64,000 bases of DNA from Symsagittifera roscoffensis. Its lineage: Eukaryota > Xenacoelomorpha > Acoela > Convolutidae. A program made the translations under genes and the position numbers. Below the pieces are notes generated by a model. That model searched no databases. It worked only from the letters and a program-made list of their open reading frames with translations, and was not told where the DNA came from. Positions 1 through 10,076 of this stretch are shown here, one piece after another (within the stretch, counting starts at the first letter, position 1; each line of letters starts with the position of its first letter). The stretch covers positions 24,525,116 through 24,589,115 of the forward strand of contig NC_087068.1 in assembly GCF_963678635.1 (NCBI RefSeq), in the 5' to 3' direction.

Positions 1-1
1 T

Positions 2-181
2 AACTCACAAAGAGCAAACTCCATATTCACCAATGAAGTTTTTGCGATAATATATAGTTATATCTCGATATTAGAAAACGAAATCCCAATCACAAATGTT
101 TCACCGACAGAAGCATCTAAACATATAAGAGTACGACATGAAATACCACTCCCATATTATCTCTTCAACAACACGAAATAA
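2..181 (+). CDS. C-terminal tail of an upstream ORF entering the window (uncertain)
   Basis: The frame is open from the first bases to a TAA at 179-181, about 59 codons, ending 29 bases before gag. Its last part has a His followed by LPYY, loosely like the end of the integrase C-terminal domain of the pol gene further down (HRNNLLPYY). It could therefore be the end of another retroelement pol, or an extra ORF before gag, or just a chance open frame in 5' leader sequence. Only the tail is visible, so no function is assigned. Confidence 0.2.
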   Translation, partial: NSQRANSIFTNEVFAIIYSYISILENEIPITNVSPTEASKHIRVRHEIPLPYYLFNNTK

Positions 182-210
182 CAAGAAATCAACTTTCAAA
201 TTTTTCTCAA

Positions 211-1869
211 ATGCCAAATGCAGCAGAATCATTACAAATGACAATGAATCCATACCTTATGGGTGAATCATCAATAACATCAAATAAACCTTTAATGGTA
301 TTCACAGGAACAGACCCTGAATATTTTGTAGAAGATTATTTAAATGCAGTAACAGCAAATTTGATTTTAAATATAGGACCTGAACCAATTAATACGCCAC
401 TACATCAAAACTGGATACATCGACGCACAGCGTTAATACAAACAACTTTAGATGGCGCAGCCCAAAAATGGTTTTCAGTATTGCCTATAGAAATAAAATC
501 AAATTGGAAAAGGTTTACACAAGAATTTTCAAAAATGTTTGACTCCGAAAGAAACAAACAACAACAAAGAGTTTTATGTAATGAAATTCGCAGATTACCA
601 AACGAAACCATTAAGCAATTAGCAGTACGAATCGAAACACTAGTTCGAAAAGCATATTCATTAAATACACATGACTATAAAAACACAAAGATGACAGAAA
701 TCTTAATGATGACCTTAACACCACAATTAAGGAAAATAGCAATAAAAAAGAGAGCATCCCATCCTTCTTCAATTCGAGAACCCGATTTAGATTTTCGAAA
801 ACTAGTAGACAAACTAGAACAAGCAGAAATCACGATGAAACTCGAAGAAACGGAAAATCTGAAATTACAATACGTTAACAGAATTGAAACAGCTTCCACA
901 AATATAAACAATATACAGGAATCAGATACAGACCTCGTTGAAAAAATCACTGAAATACTCAATATTTACGAAAAACACCCAAACTTTAAAGGCAAACCAT
1001 CTTTCAAAAAATGGTGTAATTATTGCCGACGATATGGACATAGTATTTCTGAATGTAGACAAAAACAGCAAGACAATCAAAATAAACCTCAAAAATATAA
1101 AGAACCAAATAAATCATTCTATCAATACATGAAAAAAGATCAAAATCTACCGAACAAAACAGTCTACAGCAACAACAGTTCAGGAAAACCACTCCCGAAC
1201 AATACAAATTATACAAGAAATCAATCACCATATAACTCAAGTTATAGAGGAAGATCACCAGAACGAAGAAACACGCAAAATTTATCACAAAATCACTACA
1301 ATAGACCAAATAGTCGAAATAACTACTCCAGATCAAATTCAAATACACAACGATTTGTTTCTAGATCTAATTCCCAATCAAGAAATAATTACTATCCAAA
1401 CACTCAACCACGAAATTCATCATACAATAGGAATAGAAACTACTCCAATAATCGGAATAGAAGTTATTCAAACAACCGAAACCAGAATTACCCGAACAAT
1501 CGATCAAGGAATAACTCATATAATAGATCGAACTATAACAGACCAAACAATAATTACCAAAACAGATCACGAAATAATTCACAAAATCGACATTCAAGTT
1601 ATAATAATCGTTATAGAAATTATTCCCAATCACCACACCGGAATAATAATAACTATAATAATTCTAATAATCGCCACAGAAGTAGTACACCTAAACATCA
1701 AAGACATATTAATCAAGTACAATCTAATCCAGAAACAACATCAGACCCTCCAGGTATTGATGACACAGTAACTGATACGTTACAACTCAATCAAATAAAC
1801 TGTGAATCATCAGATTCAGAAAGTGAAACAGAAAACACTCTCCATCAATATGATAAAAGTCGAAAATGA
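211..1869 (+). CDS. gag: Gag polyprotein (capsid and CCHC nucleocapsid)
   Basis: 552 codons from an ATG, intact. Residues about 85-155 have the pattern of the retrotransposon gag (capsid-type) domain, with a W-x-x-F-x-x-x-F core and the RRL and QLA motifs. A single CCHC zinc knuckle is clear at C269, C272, H277, C282 (C-x2-C-x4-H-x4-C). It is followed by about 180 residues very rich in Asn, Arg, Ser and Tyr (repeated NNRNRSYS-like units) that probably bind nucleic acid. A short acidic Ser/Asp/Glu tail ends the protein. The 3' end overlaps the pol frame. The family role is to package genomic RNA in virus-like particles. The low-complexity region explains long spurious ORFs in the other frames here. 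Confidence 0.88.
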   Translation: MPNAAESLQMTMNPYLMGESSITSNKPLMVFTGTDPEYFVEDYLNAVTANLILNIGPEPINTPLHQNWIHRRTALIQTTLDGAAQKWFSVLPIEIKSNWKRFTQEFSKMFDSERNKQQQRVLCNEIRRLPNETIKQLAVRIETLVRKAYSLNTHDYKNTKMTEILMMTLTPQLRKIAIKKRASHPSSIREPDLDFRKLVDKLEQAEITMKLEETENLKLQYVNRIETASTNINNIQESDTDLVEKITEILNIYEKHPNFKGKPSFKKWCNYCRRYGHSISECRQKQQDNQNKPQKYKEPNKSFYQYMKKDQNLPNKTVYSNNSSGKPLPNNTNYTRNQSPYNSSYRGRSPERRNTQNLSQNHYNRPNSRNNYSRSNSNTQRFVSRSNSQSRNNYYPNTQPRNSSYNRNRNYSNNRNRSYSNNRNQNYPNNRSRNNSYNRSNYNRPNNNYQNRSRNNSQNRHSSYNNRYRNYSQSPHRNNNNYNNSNNRHRSSTPKHQRHINQVQSNPETTSDPPGIDDTVTDTLQLNQINCESSDSESETENTLHQYDKSRK

Positions 1870-4120
1870 CTATGAACCTGTTATATATGAACAACCTTTT
1901 TCATCACACATATATGAGAATCAATCAGAACTCCTTCACAATTATTATATTAAACCCGTCCATTCCACACCGACGACACAAAAAACTAATGAAATAAACA
2001 CTACAAATCAACCCAATGAGAACGAAAAAACAAAATGCTTGAATACAAATCACATCTATCAAAATATACAAAAAGAACTACCCAAAGAAAAAATTTGGAC
2101 AATACCATTTCTTTTAGAAAGTCCAAGAAGCAAAGAATTTCAACCACCAGATCTTGAAATTGATTTTTTAATTGATTCAGGAGCAGAATCAAATATAATA
2201 AACATTCCCACATGGAATGAAATAAAAACCTTACACCCAAAGCTAACACCTCTTGAAACCTCCAGCAAACTAGCAACAGCACAAGGATCAACATTAATAA
2301 ACTATGGAAAAATTCAATTATTTCTTCTCCCCACAAGAACAATGGAGCAAAACAAAATTTTAACCAAACCATTTAAACAAATATTCCATATCACTGATAT
2401 TAAACACAATATCATTGGAATACCATTTATCTCTAAATATATACCAACAATCAACATCTTGAATAGTAAAATATTAATCAAAGATAAATATACAAAAACA
2501 AAAGACACATCCCTAACATTTTTTCAAAGATTAAATAAACAACCACCATTCTTTTCAAAATTCTATCCAATATATAACCAACAAAGAAAACACTTGAAAC
2601 CACTATCAGGAAACATATACAATTTTTCAATAAATCAAGTTAACCAATATGATAAAAAGCAAAACAAACAAAAATTTTATATGTCAGATTTTGAATTCAA
2701 ACCTATTCATAAATTTTTCAAAATCACAATCTCATCAATAAAATATTTGAAAAACTCGAATTCAGATATTATTTCCTTACATGTATACAACAATACACCT
2801 TACCAAGTAACATTACCTTTAGGACTTTTAGGCTATTGCGAAACCAACGCTACAATATCACCAATACACGAAAAAGCATATCGTGTAAATAATATACTCC
2901 AATTACTAGATATTTGCCAATCCACAATCCTTAATGAAGAATTATCTATAAATAATATAATAAGTAACGAAAACAGAAATGCGGATTATTTCACAAAAAC
3001 CCCATATTTCAAACCTACATTCAACATAAGTAACTACACAGAGAGTCAACAGAAATTTTTAACAATGTTTAATTTCCAACATTCACAAATAACACAAGAC
3101 GAATTTGAAAAACTAGTCAAACAGCTAATTAAATATTCATCAGTCTATGCAACATCCAAATTTGATGTTGGCAAAATCAGCTCATCACTACATCTCCCAT
3201 TAAAACCAGACGCAGTTTTCAAAAAACAAAGAGCAAGCAAAGTACCAATTCACTTACACGATAAAGTGAACAGATTACTCGACATTTTAGAACAATACAA
3301 CATTATATCACCAGTAAACAAAGAAGAACAACCAAAAGGCAACACATTTATCAACCCTGTTATCCTTCTAGCCAAAGGAGAATCATTAAAAATTGTTCTC
3401 GATGCTAGATACCTCAACTCACTCATAGATGAATCAAAGTGTAATTGGCCCATTGAACCAATACAAGTTATTTTAACAAAAATAAACGGAAAATACTTTA
3501 CCACCGCCGATATGAATAGTGCATATAATCAAATGCCATTAGATGAACAATCACGACGTTTAACACAATTTGTTATTGGAAACCAACAATACGAATTCAA
3601 CCGCTTATTCTATGGAATATCCATAGGACCAGCAGCATTTTCAGCTTTTATGAGCAAAATTTTTCGACCACTAATACTCAAGAAAAACGCAATCACCTAT
3701 TTAGACGATGTTTTTATGCAATCACAGACAAAAGAGGAAATGTTCAATGTTTTAGAACAATATCACCAAATACTTCAGAACGAAAATCTGAAGGCCGCCC
3801 CCGATAAATCACACTTCTTTTTGACAAGAGTTAAATTCTTAGGACATAATATAGAAAGAAAAACAATCACTCCATTGAAATCACGTATAGACGCTATTCA
3901 AAAACTCCAACCACCAACAAATAAAAAGAAAATCCAAGAATTCCTTGGAATGTTAAACTTTTTAAGCAAATATGTTTATAAAATGCAATTATATCTACGA
4001 CCATTCTATAATATACTTAGACAACAAAATAATTTTGAATGGAATACAGAACATCAAGGACGATTTGAAGAAATTAAAAAACTTCTAACTGAACAAATTT
4101 CAAACACAATTCCAGATTAA
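1850..4120 (+). pseudogene. pol: Pol, first part: aspartic protease and reverse transcriptase, ended by a premature stop
   Basis: The frame is open from 1772; the first ATG is at 1850, 20 bases before the gag stop, and the frame is +1 relative to gag. A retroviral-type aspartic protease is shown by the active-site LIDSGAESN (catalytic Asp codon at 2174). The RT palm follows with TADMNSAYNQM (Asp at 3509) and YLDD at 3698-3709, then the thumb/connection motif with FLGMLNFLSKY. All catalytic residues seen are intact. The ORF stops at TAA 4118-4120 exactly where the RNase H domain starts, and the same frame continues without a shift, so this is a nonsense lesion or a readthrough codon in one polyprotein. 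Translation probably relies on +1 frameshifting or re-initiation in the 1772-1869 overlap. Confidence 0.85.
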
Positions 4121-6730
4121 AATCAACCATTTTATGCATTGTGCGATGCTTCGAACTTTGGCATTGGCGCAGCATTATTAAAATCACATAATGGTACAAA
4201 TAAAATGAACCTCATATCAGCAAATTCTCGATTATTCACTCAAGCAGAGCTACGACTCTCAACTCTAATGAGAGAATGTACAGCCATAATATATACACTA
4301 ACAGAATATGAATTTCTGATACTTGGATCGAAACATCCCACAGTTCTATTCACAGACCATAAACCAATCATTTTCCTTTTTACACAAAAGTCTAATCCAA
4401 ACCACCGTGTTTATAGATTTCAACTAATTTTAATGAAATTCCCAAACTTACATATAGTTTGGACCGCAGGAAAAAATCTTGCATTACCAGACACCTTAAG
4501 TCGAAATACGCCACCTGAATTACTTACACGTAAAACCACAGTTGAAATACCCAAAAATATAAAATTCTACCTTGCAGAAAATGAAACATCACCCCGACTA
4601 GAATGCAAATATGCAGTAAAAACTGACGTTGAACAATCACAAATAAATAATTTACAACATTTCCCACTTTATTTAGATTGTCAAAATAATCACTATGAAG
4701 TTGATCTACTTGGAACATCAACTTTTAAACCAATCCCATATTCACAATGGATAAAAAATAACACCCAACAAAAAAGAATAAAACAACACCCGCCTAAAAA
4801 AGACCATTTTCCACTAATTGAAAAAGAAAATTTAACTGATAAAATAAACTTATCAGGACCACAAACAAACGATTCAAAATACACAATAAATCAAGTTTTT
4901 GACCTCCATGACCCACTTGATACAATACCCTTATCTAAATTAGAAATTGAAAACATTTTTCTCCCCCCAACAGAAACAATTACAATTTCAACACTGAAAC
5001 AATATCAAAATCTTGACCCAGTAATTCGACAACTAAAATCATGGCACAAATATAAAACTAAACCCGTCAAGGCAGATACAACTATTTTAGGAAATAAAAC
5101 ACTCCTCCGATATTTTCGAAAATTCAATAATACAACAATTAACGAAAACACAGACCTTCTAGAATACAAACTAAATGAATCTACAGTTCCCTGTCTCCCT
5201 TTAAGTATGATTCCCATAGCTTTTAATATTTCACATACACAAAATATTAAAGGACACTCTGGATCAGAGAAAACATATTCAAATTTTATACAAAACTTTT
5301 ATTTCCCAAATGCACCAATTTGGATAAAAGTACTATGCAATGACTGTATAGTATGTCAATTAAATAAACCTTACCCAAATCAAAAACAAATAGCACAAAA
5401 ACAAGATTTTAAAGGACAAAGTTTGTACTTTAACCATCGTATCTCATTTGATACTAAAGGACCAATTTCACCCTCATCAGAAGGAAACTCCTACATTATG
5501 GTAATTGTTGACGCATTTACACATTATGTAGCACTTAACCCAGTACCACATTGTAACGCTTATTACGCTTACACAACACTCTATGAACACTGGATAGCCA
5601 AATTCGGACTACCAGAAATTTTAGTTACAGACAACGGTACAGAATTCCTAAATAATGAAATCATCACACTATGTCATCTATATAACATCAAACACAAACC
5701 ACGTACATCTCATGCACCTTGGACAAACGGCTTAGTCGAAGGTATGAACCGTTCATTACAAGAATATCTCAGATGTATCATCAATGGAAATGATACAAGA
5801 TACACCGAATGGTCAGCAGACGTAAAATTATTTCCCTTAGCATATAATTCACAAATTACGACAACTCTAGGAATGTCACCATATGAAATGGTTTTTAACC
5901 AAAAGCCACGCAAACCAATAATGTTTACAGCAAACTCTCATAAAAACGCACAAGGTTATTGTCAACCAAATAAAGACTCAATTTGTTATAACCTACCATT
6001 ACATACACACGATGAAGATCATTTTCATCACCCACAAATTCTTAAATTAGCCTCCGGTACACACACCGAATGGATTTTAAATAGAGATAAAAAACACAAT
6101 GAAATTTATCAAAAAGTAACAAAAAAGTTGTTACAAAGGCAAAATATTAATGAACAAATAAATTCACGCTTTACACCAGCCTCCGATTTAAAAATTGGAA
6201 CATTTGTTTTAATACCCAATTTTAATACTCAAAAAGGAATTTCAAAAAAGTTACAAACCCTTCGTAAAGGACCATACCAAATAATTACAAAACCCACTGA
6301 TGTCACATATAAAATCACCGACTCAGACAAAAAAGAAATCGTTCAACACCGAAATAACCTATTACCTTATTATCCAAAAGAATACGCACTCCGCGAACTA
6401 ACTCAATTATATTCTTTTACAGGTTTAAAAGTTATTCAAAATGACCCACATACGGAAAATACAACAAAGGAACAAAATGATATTCACCTCGGAAATCAAA
6501 ATACAAAATCAACCACCACAAAAAACAATACAAAAAATCTAGATCAAAATACATCTCAAAAAGAAAGAAAAAATAGAAAAATGACAGAACAAATAATACC
6601 CCAAGAACAAATCGACAAATCAGAACATAGAGAGTCTTCACGACTTAGAAATCAACCACGTAAAAATTATAAATTATTCATCCCACAATCTAAAATATTA
6701 AAGAAAGTTGAATTTCAAAAACAACTTTAA
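4121..6730 (+). CDS. pol: Pol, second part: RNase H and DD35E integrase
   Basis: Same frame as the protease-RT part, separated by one TAA. RNase H begins with CDASNFGIGAAL (Asp at 4145) and has the conserved MRE Glu and FTDHKP Asp, followed by the typical end NLALPDTLSRN. Integrase has an N-terminal HHCC zinc finger (H, H about 5230-5265, then CNDCIVC), the catalytic core with Asp at 5450, Asp at 5630 (TDNGTEF) and Glu at 5738, spacing D-x59-D-x35-E, and a C-terminal GPY/F domain (KGPYQI) ending near HRNNLLPYY. A charged tail of about 120 residues follows. All catalytic residues are present. No ATG is needed if it is made as part of the pol polyprotein; the first codon after the stop is not ATG. 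Confidence 0.85.
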   Translation, partial: NQPFYALCDASNFGIGAALLKSHNGTNKMNLISANSRLFTQAELRLSTLMRECTAIIYTLTEYEFLILGSKHPTVLFTDHKPIIFLFTQKSNPNHRVYRFQLILMKFPNLHIVWTAGKNLALPDTLSRNTPPELLTRKTTVEIPKNIKFYLAENETSPRLECKYAVKTDVEQSQINNLQHFPLYLDCQNNHYEVDLLGTSTFKPIPYSQWIKNNTQQKRIKQHPPKKDHFPLIEKENLTDKINLSGPQTNDSKYTINQVFDLHDPLDTIPLSKLEIENIFLPPTETITISTLKQYQNLDPVIRQLKSWHKYKTKPVKADTTILGNKTLLRYFRKFNNTTINENTDLLEYKLNESTVPCLPLSMIPIAFNISHTQNIKGHSGSEKTYSNFIQNFYFPNAPIWIKVLCNDCIVCQLNKPYPNQKQIAQKQDFKGQSLYFNHRISFDTKGPISPSSEGNSYIMVIVDAFTHYVALNPVPHCNAYYAYTTLYEHWIAKFGLPEILVTDNGTEFLNNEIITLCHLYNIKHKPRTSHAPWTNGLVEGMNRSLQEYLRCIINGNDTRYTEWSADVKLFPLAYNSQITTTLGMSPYEMVFNQKPRKPIMFTANSHKNAQGYCQPNKDSICYNLPLHTHDEDHFHHPQILKLASGTHTEWILNRDKKHNEIYQKVTKKLLQRQNINEQINSRFTPASDLKIGTFVLIPNFNTQKGISKKLQTLRKGPYQIITKPTDVTYKITDSDKKEIVQHRNNLLPYYPKEYALRELTQLYSFTGLKVIQNDPHTENTTKEQNDIHLGNQNTKSTTTKNNTKNLDQNTSQKERKNRKMTEQIIPQEQIDKSEHRESSRLRNQPRKNYKLFIPQSKILKKVEFQKQL

Positions 6731-7322
6731 TTCTACATTTAATAATCTTTGCACCTCTGAAACATTTTACACTTTCAATTTTCAAGATACATGCTGACAA
6801 ACACGCAGCGATTCTAGTTCAAAATTAGCCAATAGGATTCATCCAATCCGTCACCTCTTATAACTTTAACACAAACCAACTAGACGAAAAATATTAAACT
6901 CCAGGCATATCTATGACTATAACTCTACGACCTCCAGGTCAAAAATAAGCAAACCACTCCAACTTGACAACTAAAATAAATATCACCATAATATCATAAC
7001 CCTCCCTTATCTAATAAACCAAAGATCAACAATATTTCCCCAACTCAGACCTCAAATATCCCCCAAACAAATATGTTAAATTAGCCTAAAGTAAAAGAAC
7101 GACCATTTTATTTAACCTAAAGTATAAAAATCTCAAAAATACCCCAGATCATTTGACAAATGAAAATAAAGACAAAGAAGACCTCCCAATCAACATAAAA
7201 ATTGCCCCCAACAATTTTTTACAAAACTCAACCCACTTGTCAAAAATCTCATAAATAATCCGACCACACTTGAAAATTGCCCTAAACAACAAAAAATATT
7301 CGATCAAGAAGTCATTTCTTAA
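6731..7322 (+). other. Non-coding stretch between pol and the 3' ORFs
   Basis: About 590 bases with no ORF I would defend. It is A/C-rich like the rest of the element. It contains near-repeats of a tract with ATCATTTGACAAATG-type and GCCCCCAACAA-type motifs. By position it could hold the splice acceptor and leader for the downstream genes, but no specific signal is convincing. Confidence 0.4.
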
Positions 7323-7553
7323 ATGCTCTTCTATCAAACAGTCACTAAAATTATCACACACCTCAAACAATTTTTTACGATACTTGAAACTTTCATAATA
7401 TTTCTTTTTGATATCCTTGAATCTTTTCTAATAATCTTAATCATTTTTTGTAATATTTTTTTAATTTTCTACACTATATTCGAACTATTTCTCCAACTTT
7501 CAAAAACCCTTGATTATATCCACAGGTACGATTTATACAACTTGTCTAAATGA
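7323..7553 (+). CDS. Small hydrophobic membrane ORF 1 (76 aa), unknown
   Basis: ATG start, 76 codons. From about residue 15 to 60 the protein is almost only Ile, Leu, Phe and Thr with a few charged residues (for example FLIILIIFCNIFLIFYTIF), enough for one or two membrane spans, with a polar C-terminus. Its TGA at 7551-7553 overlaps the ATG of the next ORF at 7550 (ATGA). That overlap, and the same arrangement in the following ORFs, is the main reason to think it is real; size and composition alone would not suffice in T-rich sequence. No family recognised. Confidence 0.4.
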   Translation: MLFYQTVTKIITHLKQFFTILETFIIFLFDILESFLIILIIFCNIFLIFYTIFELFLQLSKTLDYIHRYDLYNLSK

Positions 7554-7738
7554 TACGAACTATTTTCAGTAGAACTGATATTTTTCTACTATTTGTAATT
7601 TTCATAACATTTCTATCATCCCTCATTTTGACCATATGCAAATGTATAAAGAAAGCAATCATCATATTCGCTCTAGCAACAATCCTCCTAATTCTTTTCT
7701 TAGAAGAATACTATAATAAACATAAACTTTTTCACTAA
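7550..7738 (+). CDS. Small hydrophobic membrane ORF 2 (62 aa), unknown
   Basis: 62 codons starting in the ATGA overlap with the previous ORF. Two hydrophobic stretches (about residues 11-30 and 34-51) are separated by a short basic Cys-containing turn (CKCIKKA), followed by a charged C-terminus with Glu, Tyr, Asn, Lys and His. This reads as a two-span hairpin membrane protein, the general shape of viroporin-like small proteins, but there is no sequence family to support that name. The next open frame starts 9 bases after its stop. Confidence 0.4.
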   Translation: MIRTIFSRTDIFLLFVIFITFLSSLILTICKCIKKAIIIFALATILLILFLEEYYNKHKLFH

Positions 7739-7746
7739 AAGAATAG

Positions 7747-8880
7747 ACCAAAAAGCTATCAAAAATTGCTACCCAACAGTCACAAAGTCAGTCTTCACCG
7801 ACATCATCCCAAGATAATCCAACAACACCTTCAACTACCCAAAATCCTCAAACATCTACACGAATTTCCTTTCAAGATAACCCATACACTTTTGAAGAAC
7901 GACACGCTCGTTTATCAGAACCACTAGAACCAGTTCAACGACAAGCACCTCTAAGCGAACCAACATATAACTTATACCCAACACTACCACAAGAATTAAG
8001 TAGAATAAGAAATCCTAGTCAAAACCAGAATACAGTCGAAATAAATAGACAAATTATACATCCTCGACGAAACAGAAATTTTCAAACTCCCCGAGTTCAT
8101 TTTGATATACCTCAATCCCCATCACAAAACACTCCAGAAAACCCCATTGGTATATTACCAGAAACCCCTACGCTTCTTTCACAACGTAGCACCTCAAGCC
8201 TACCATCAGATTACTTAGGTTCAACACCAACATCTGAACAAATACGTGAAAATCCCTTTAACCCCCCAAACCAGGCATCACGACTACCATATTGGACAAC
8301 ACATTCATTTACACAAGGTGAACTAAATTTAGTCAATGATCCAATAGATATTTCTACGGATACAACAACATCCTCATCACTACCAGAAACATTATCACTA
8401 CCATCAACACCATTAATAAGCCAGATTTCACCACCACCTTTTAACTTAAATTTTCCAAATAATCTCGACGCCAGATATCGAGAACAATCATCAACAAATA
8501 TCCCTTTAAGACTAGATTGGAATACATTTACAGTCCCTCCACCATTATTTGGACAACATCTAGAAAGTAATCGCCTTCACAACTGGGCACTTAATAAATT
8601 ACAATACCGACAAGACATTCACGACGATATCCGTGATCACAATATCCAAATACTCCAACAAAACAGTTTACAATTAAAGTTTGAAATCACAGTTAAATTA
8701 AACAACATTACTCAACATCCCTACCCATTAAATCCACCAAACATAACAGCTCAATCACTACCACCACCATTTATAACCACTGAAGTAATATATAAATACG
8801 ACAGATATACCAAAAAGACAATTGGTTACATCACATTTTATAACCCATACTCAGGATTATCATACACATGTATATTCTAA
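7747..8880 (+). CDS. 378-codon ORF without any ATG, unknown accessory protein
   Basis: The frame is open from just after TAG 7744-7746 to TAA 8878-8880 and contains no Met codon, so start-based ORF callers miss it. The first two thirds are rich in Pro, Ser, Thr, Gln and Asn (disordered); the last 100 residues look folded, with alternating hydrophobic positions and a Trp, Tyr and Phe-rich end finishing in SGLSYTCIF. Codon use matches the neighbours. A CAG at 7777-7779 after a pyrimidine-poor stretch could be a splice acceptor, so it may be a spliced exon or be read by frameshift from the 62-aa ORF. It overlaps the envelope ATG by 13 bases. No homologue recognised. Confidence 0.55.
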   Translation, partial: TKKLSKIATQQSQSQSSPTSSQDNPTTPSTTQNPQTSTRISFQDNPYTFEERHARLSEPLEPVQRQAPLSEPTYNLYPTLPQELSRIRNPSQNQNTVEINRQIIHPRRNRNFQTPRVHFDIPQSPSQNTPENPIGILPETPTLLSQRSTSSLPSDYLGSTPTSEQIRENPFNPPNQASRLPYWTTHSFTQGELNLVNDPIDISTDTTTSSSLPETLSLPSTPLISQISPPPFNLNFPNNLDARYREQSSTNIPLRLDWNTFTVPPPLFGQHLESNRLHNWALNKLQYRQDIHDDIRDHNIQILQQNSLQLKFEITVKLNNITQHPYPLNPPNITAQSLPPPFITTEVIYKYDRYTKKTIGYITFYNPYSGLSYTCIF

Positions 8881-10076
8881 AATTATTAATTTTTTTCCAA
8901 CTCCTTTTTCTAGTAATCTCAAATCAAAACATAAACCCTTCTCCCCGCACAGGACCCCAAGATTTATTAGTAACACATTACGATTGTGAAGAAAACGAAC
9001 AAAAAACACTACACAAGTATGCAATAAATCAAGTATCACAATGCGAAACAGAACCCCAAGCCATAGAAACTACAAATGTAATAGCAACACTTTATTCAAA
9101 AGCCCGAGCAACTACAGTTATAGTATATAAATTCACAGCAACATTTTCTGAAAAGAAAGTACATTGTTCACAAGTCTCAAACGGAAATAAAAACCGACTT
9201 GACCATGAATCATTCTACCAGAGTAATATAGAACGACTTTTACATCTCAATCCCGAAGATTGTAAAAACGAGTTACTCCGACTAAATATCACAAAAAATA
9301 AAAACACAGATAGAAAGTTAGTCTATTTCCAAGTTTTTTCAGATTCTGTACACCAAGCAGAACTTGAAAGATATCAAGGACATATAAAATTAGATGAAAA
9401 ATACCCATATAACGGCGCACACGGACGATAAAACTATGACATGCACGATAAACACTGGATACCACACATTGGTATAAATAACCCATCAAACTGCAAAGCA
9501 AACACAAAAAATAAAGGATACCAAGAAATAATGTTTTTCGATTGGAAAATACAACTCGAAAAAATACAACTCACACGAGATTTATCAGACAACACAATGA
9601 TCTATCAAGGAATTAGATTACCTTGTAAAAACGACCAAGGCTATTGTGACCCTACAACAAGAACACAAGCAACAATTGTTTGGTTCCCTGAAGACACATG
9701 TACAACATTTCAAGTAGCAAAAATACACGCTCGTATGATAAAATTTCACGAAAAATATTTTATACAATCAATACCATATGAACAAGTAAATCCATTACGA
9801 AAAATAAGTTCTAATTTTCGAAACATTCAAAATATAGAAAATAAATTAACACGTTTTCAAATATATCAAGAGACAGAACTTGCATGTAAATACAGAAACC
9901 CACTTCACAAAACACAATACTCTGAAATATTAGTTGAATACGAAAATGGATTCGACATGACCACTGGAAAAATAAAAGTCGACCCATACGCCACAAGTCA
10001 TCCCCTAAATGAAGGAACATCATATATATACCAGTTAATTTTCAAAAGAATACAGGTCAACCTGGTGGACATCTAA
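8868..10076 (+). pseudogene. env: Envelope-like glycoprotein, N-terminal part (broken)
   Basis: Starts with ATG and a strong signal peptide (about residues 1-18, hydrophobic LLIFFQLLFLVIS), followed by a Cys-containing ectodomain opening with HYDCEE and several further Cys. Position after pol, signal peptide and a membrane anchor further down identify it as the envelope gene. The spaced Cys pattern resembles the surface glycoproteins carried by some invertebrate LTR retroelements, possibly of chuvirus-like origin, but this is a weak, memory-level comparison. A TAA at 9429-9431 interrupts the frame and the same frame resumes to 10076. A frameshift between 10013 and 10076 moves the continuing sequence into another frame. 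The copy therefore cannot make a full envelope protein. Confidence 0.65.

Noticed and set aside
1004-1771. Long ORFs in other frames over the gag Asn/Arg/Ser-rich region (minus 114 and 89 aa, plus 138 aa)
   Set aside because: They are shadows of the low-complexity gag sequence and have Ile/Thr/Tyr-only compositions with no motif.
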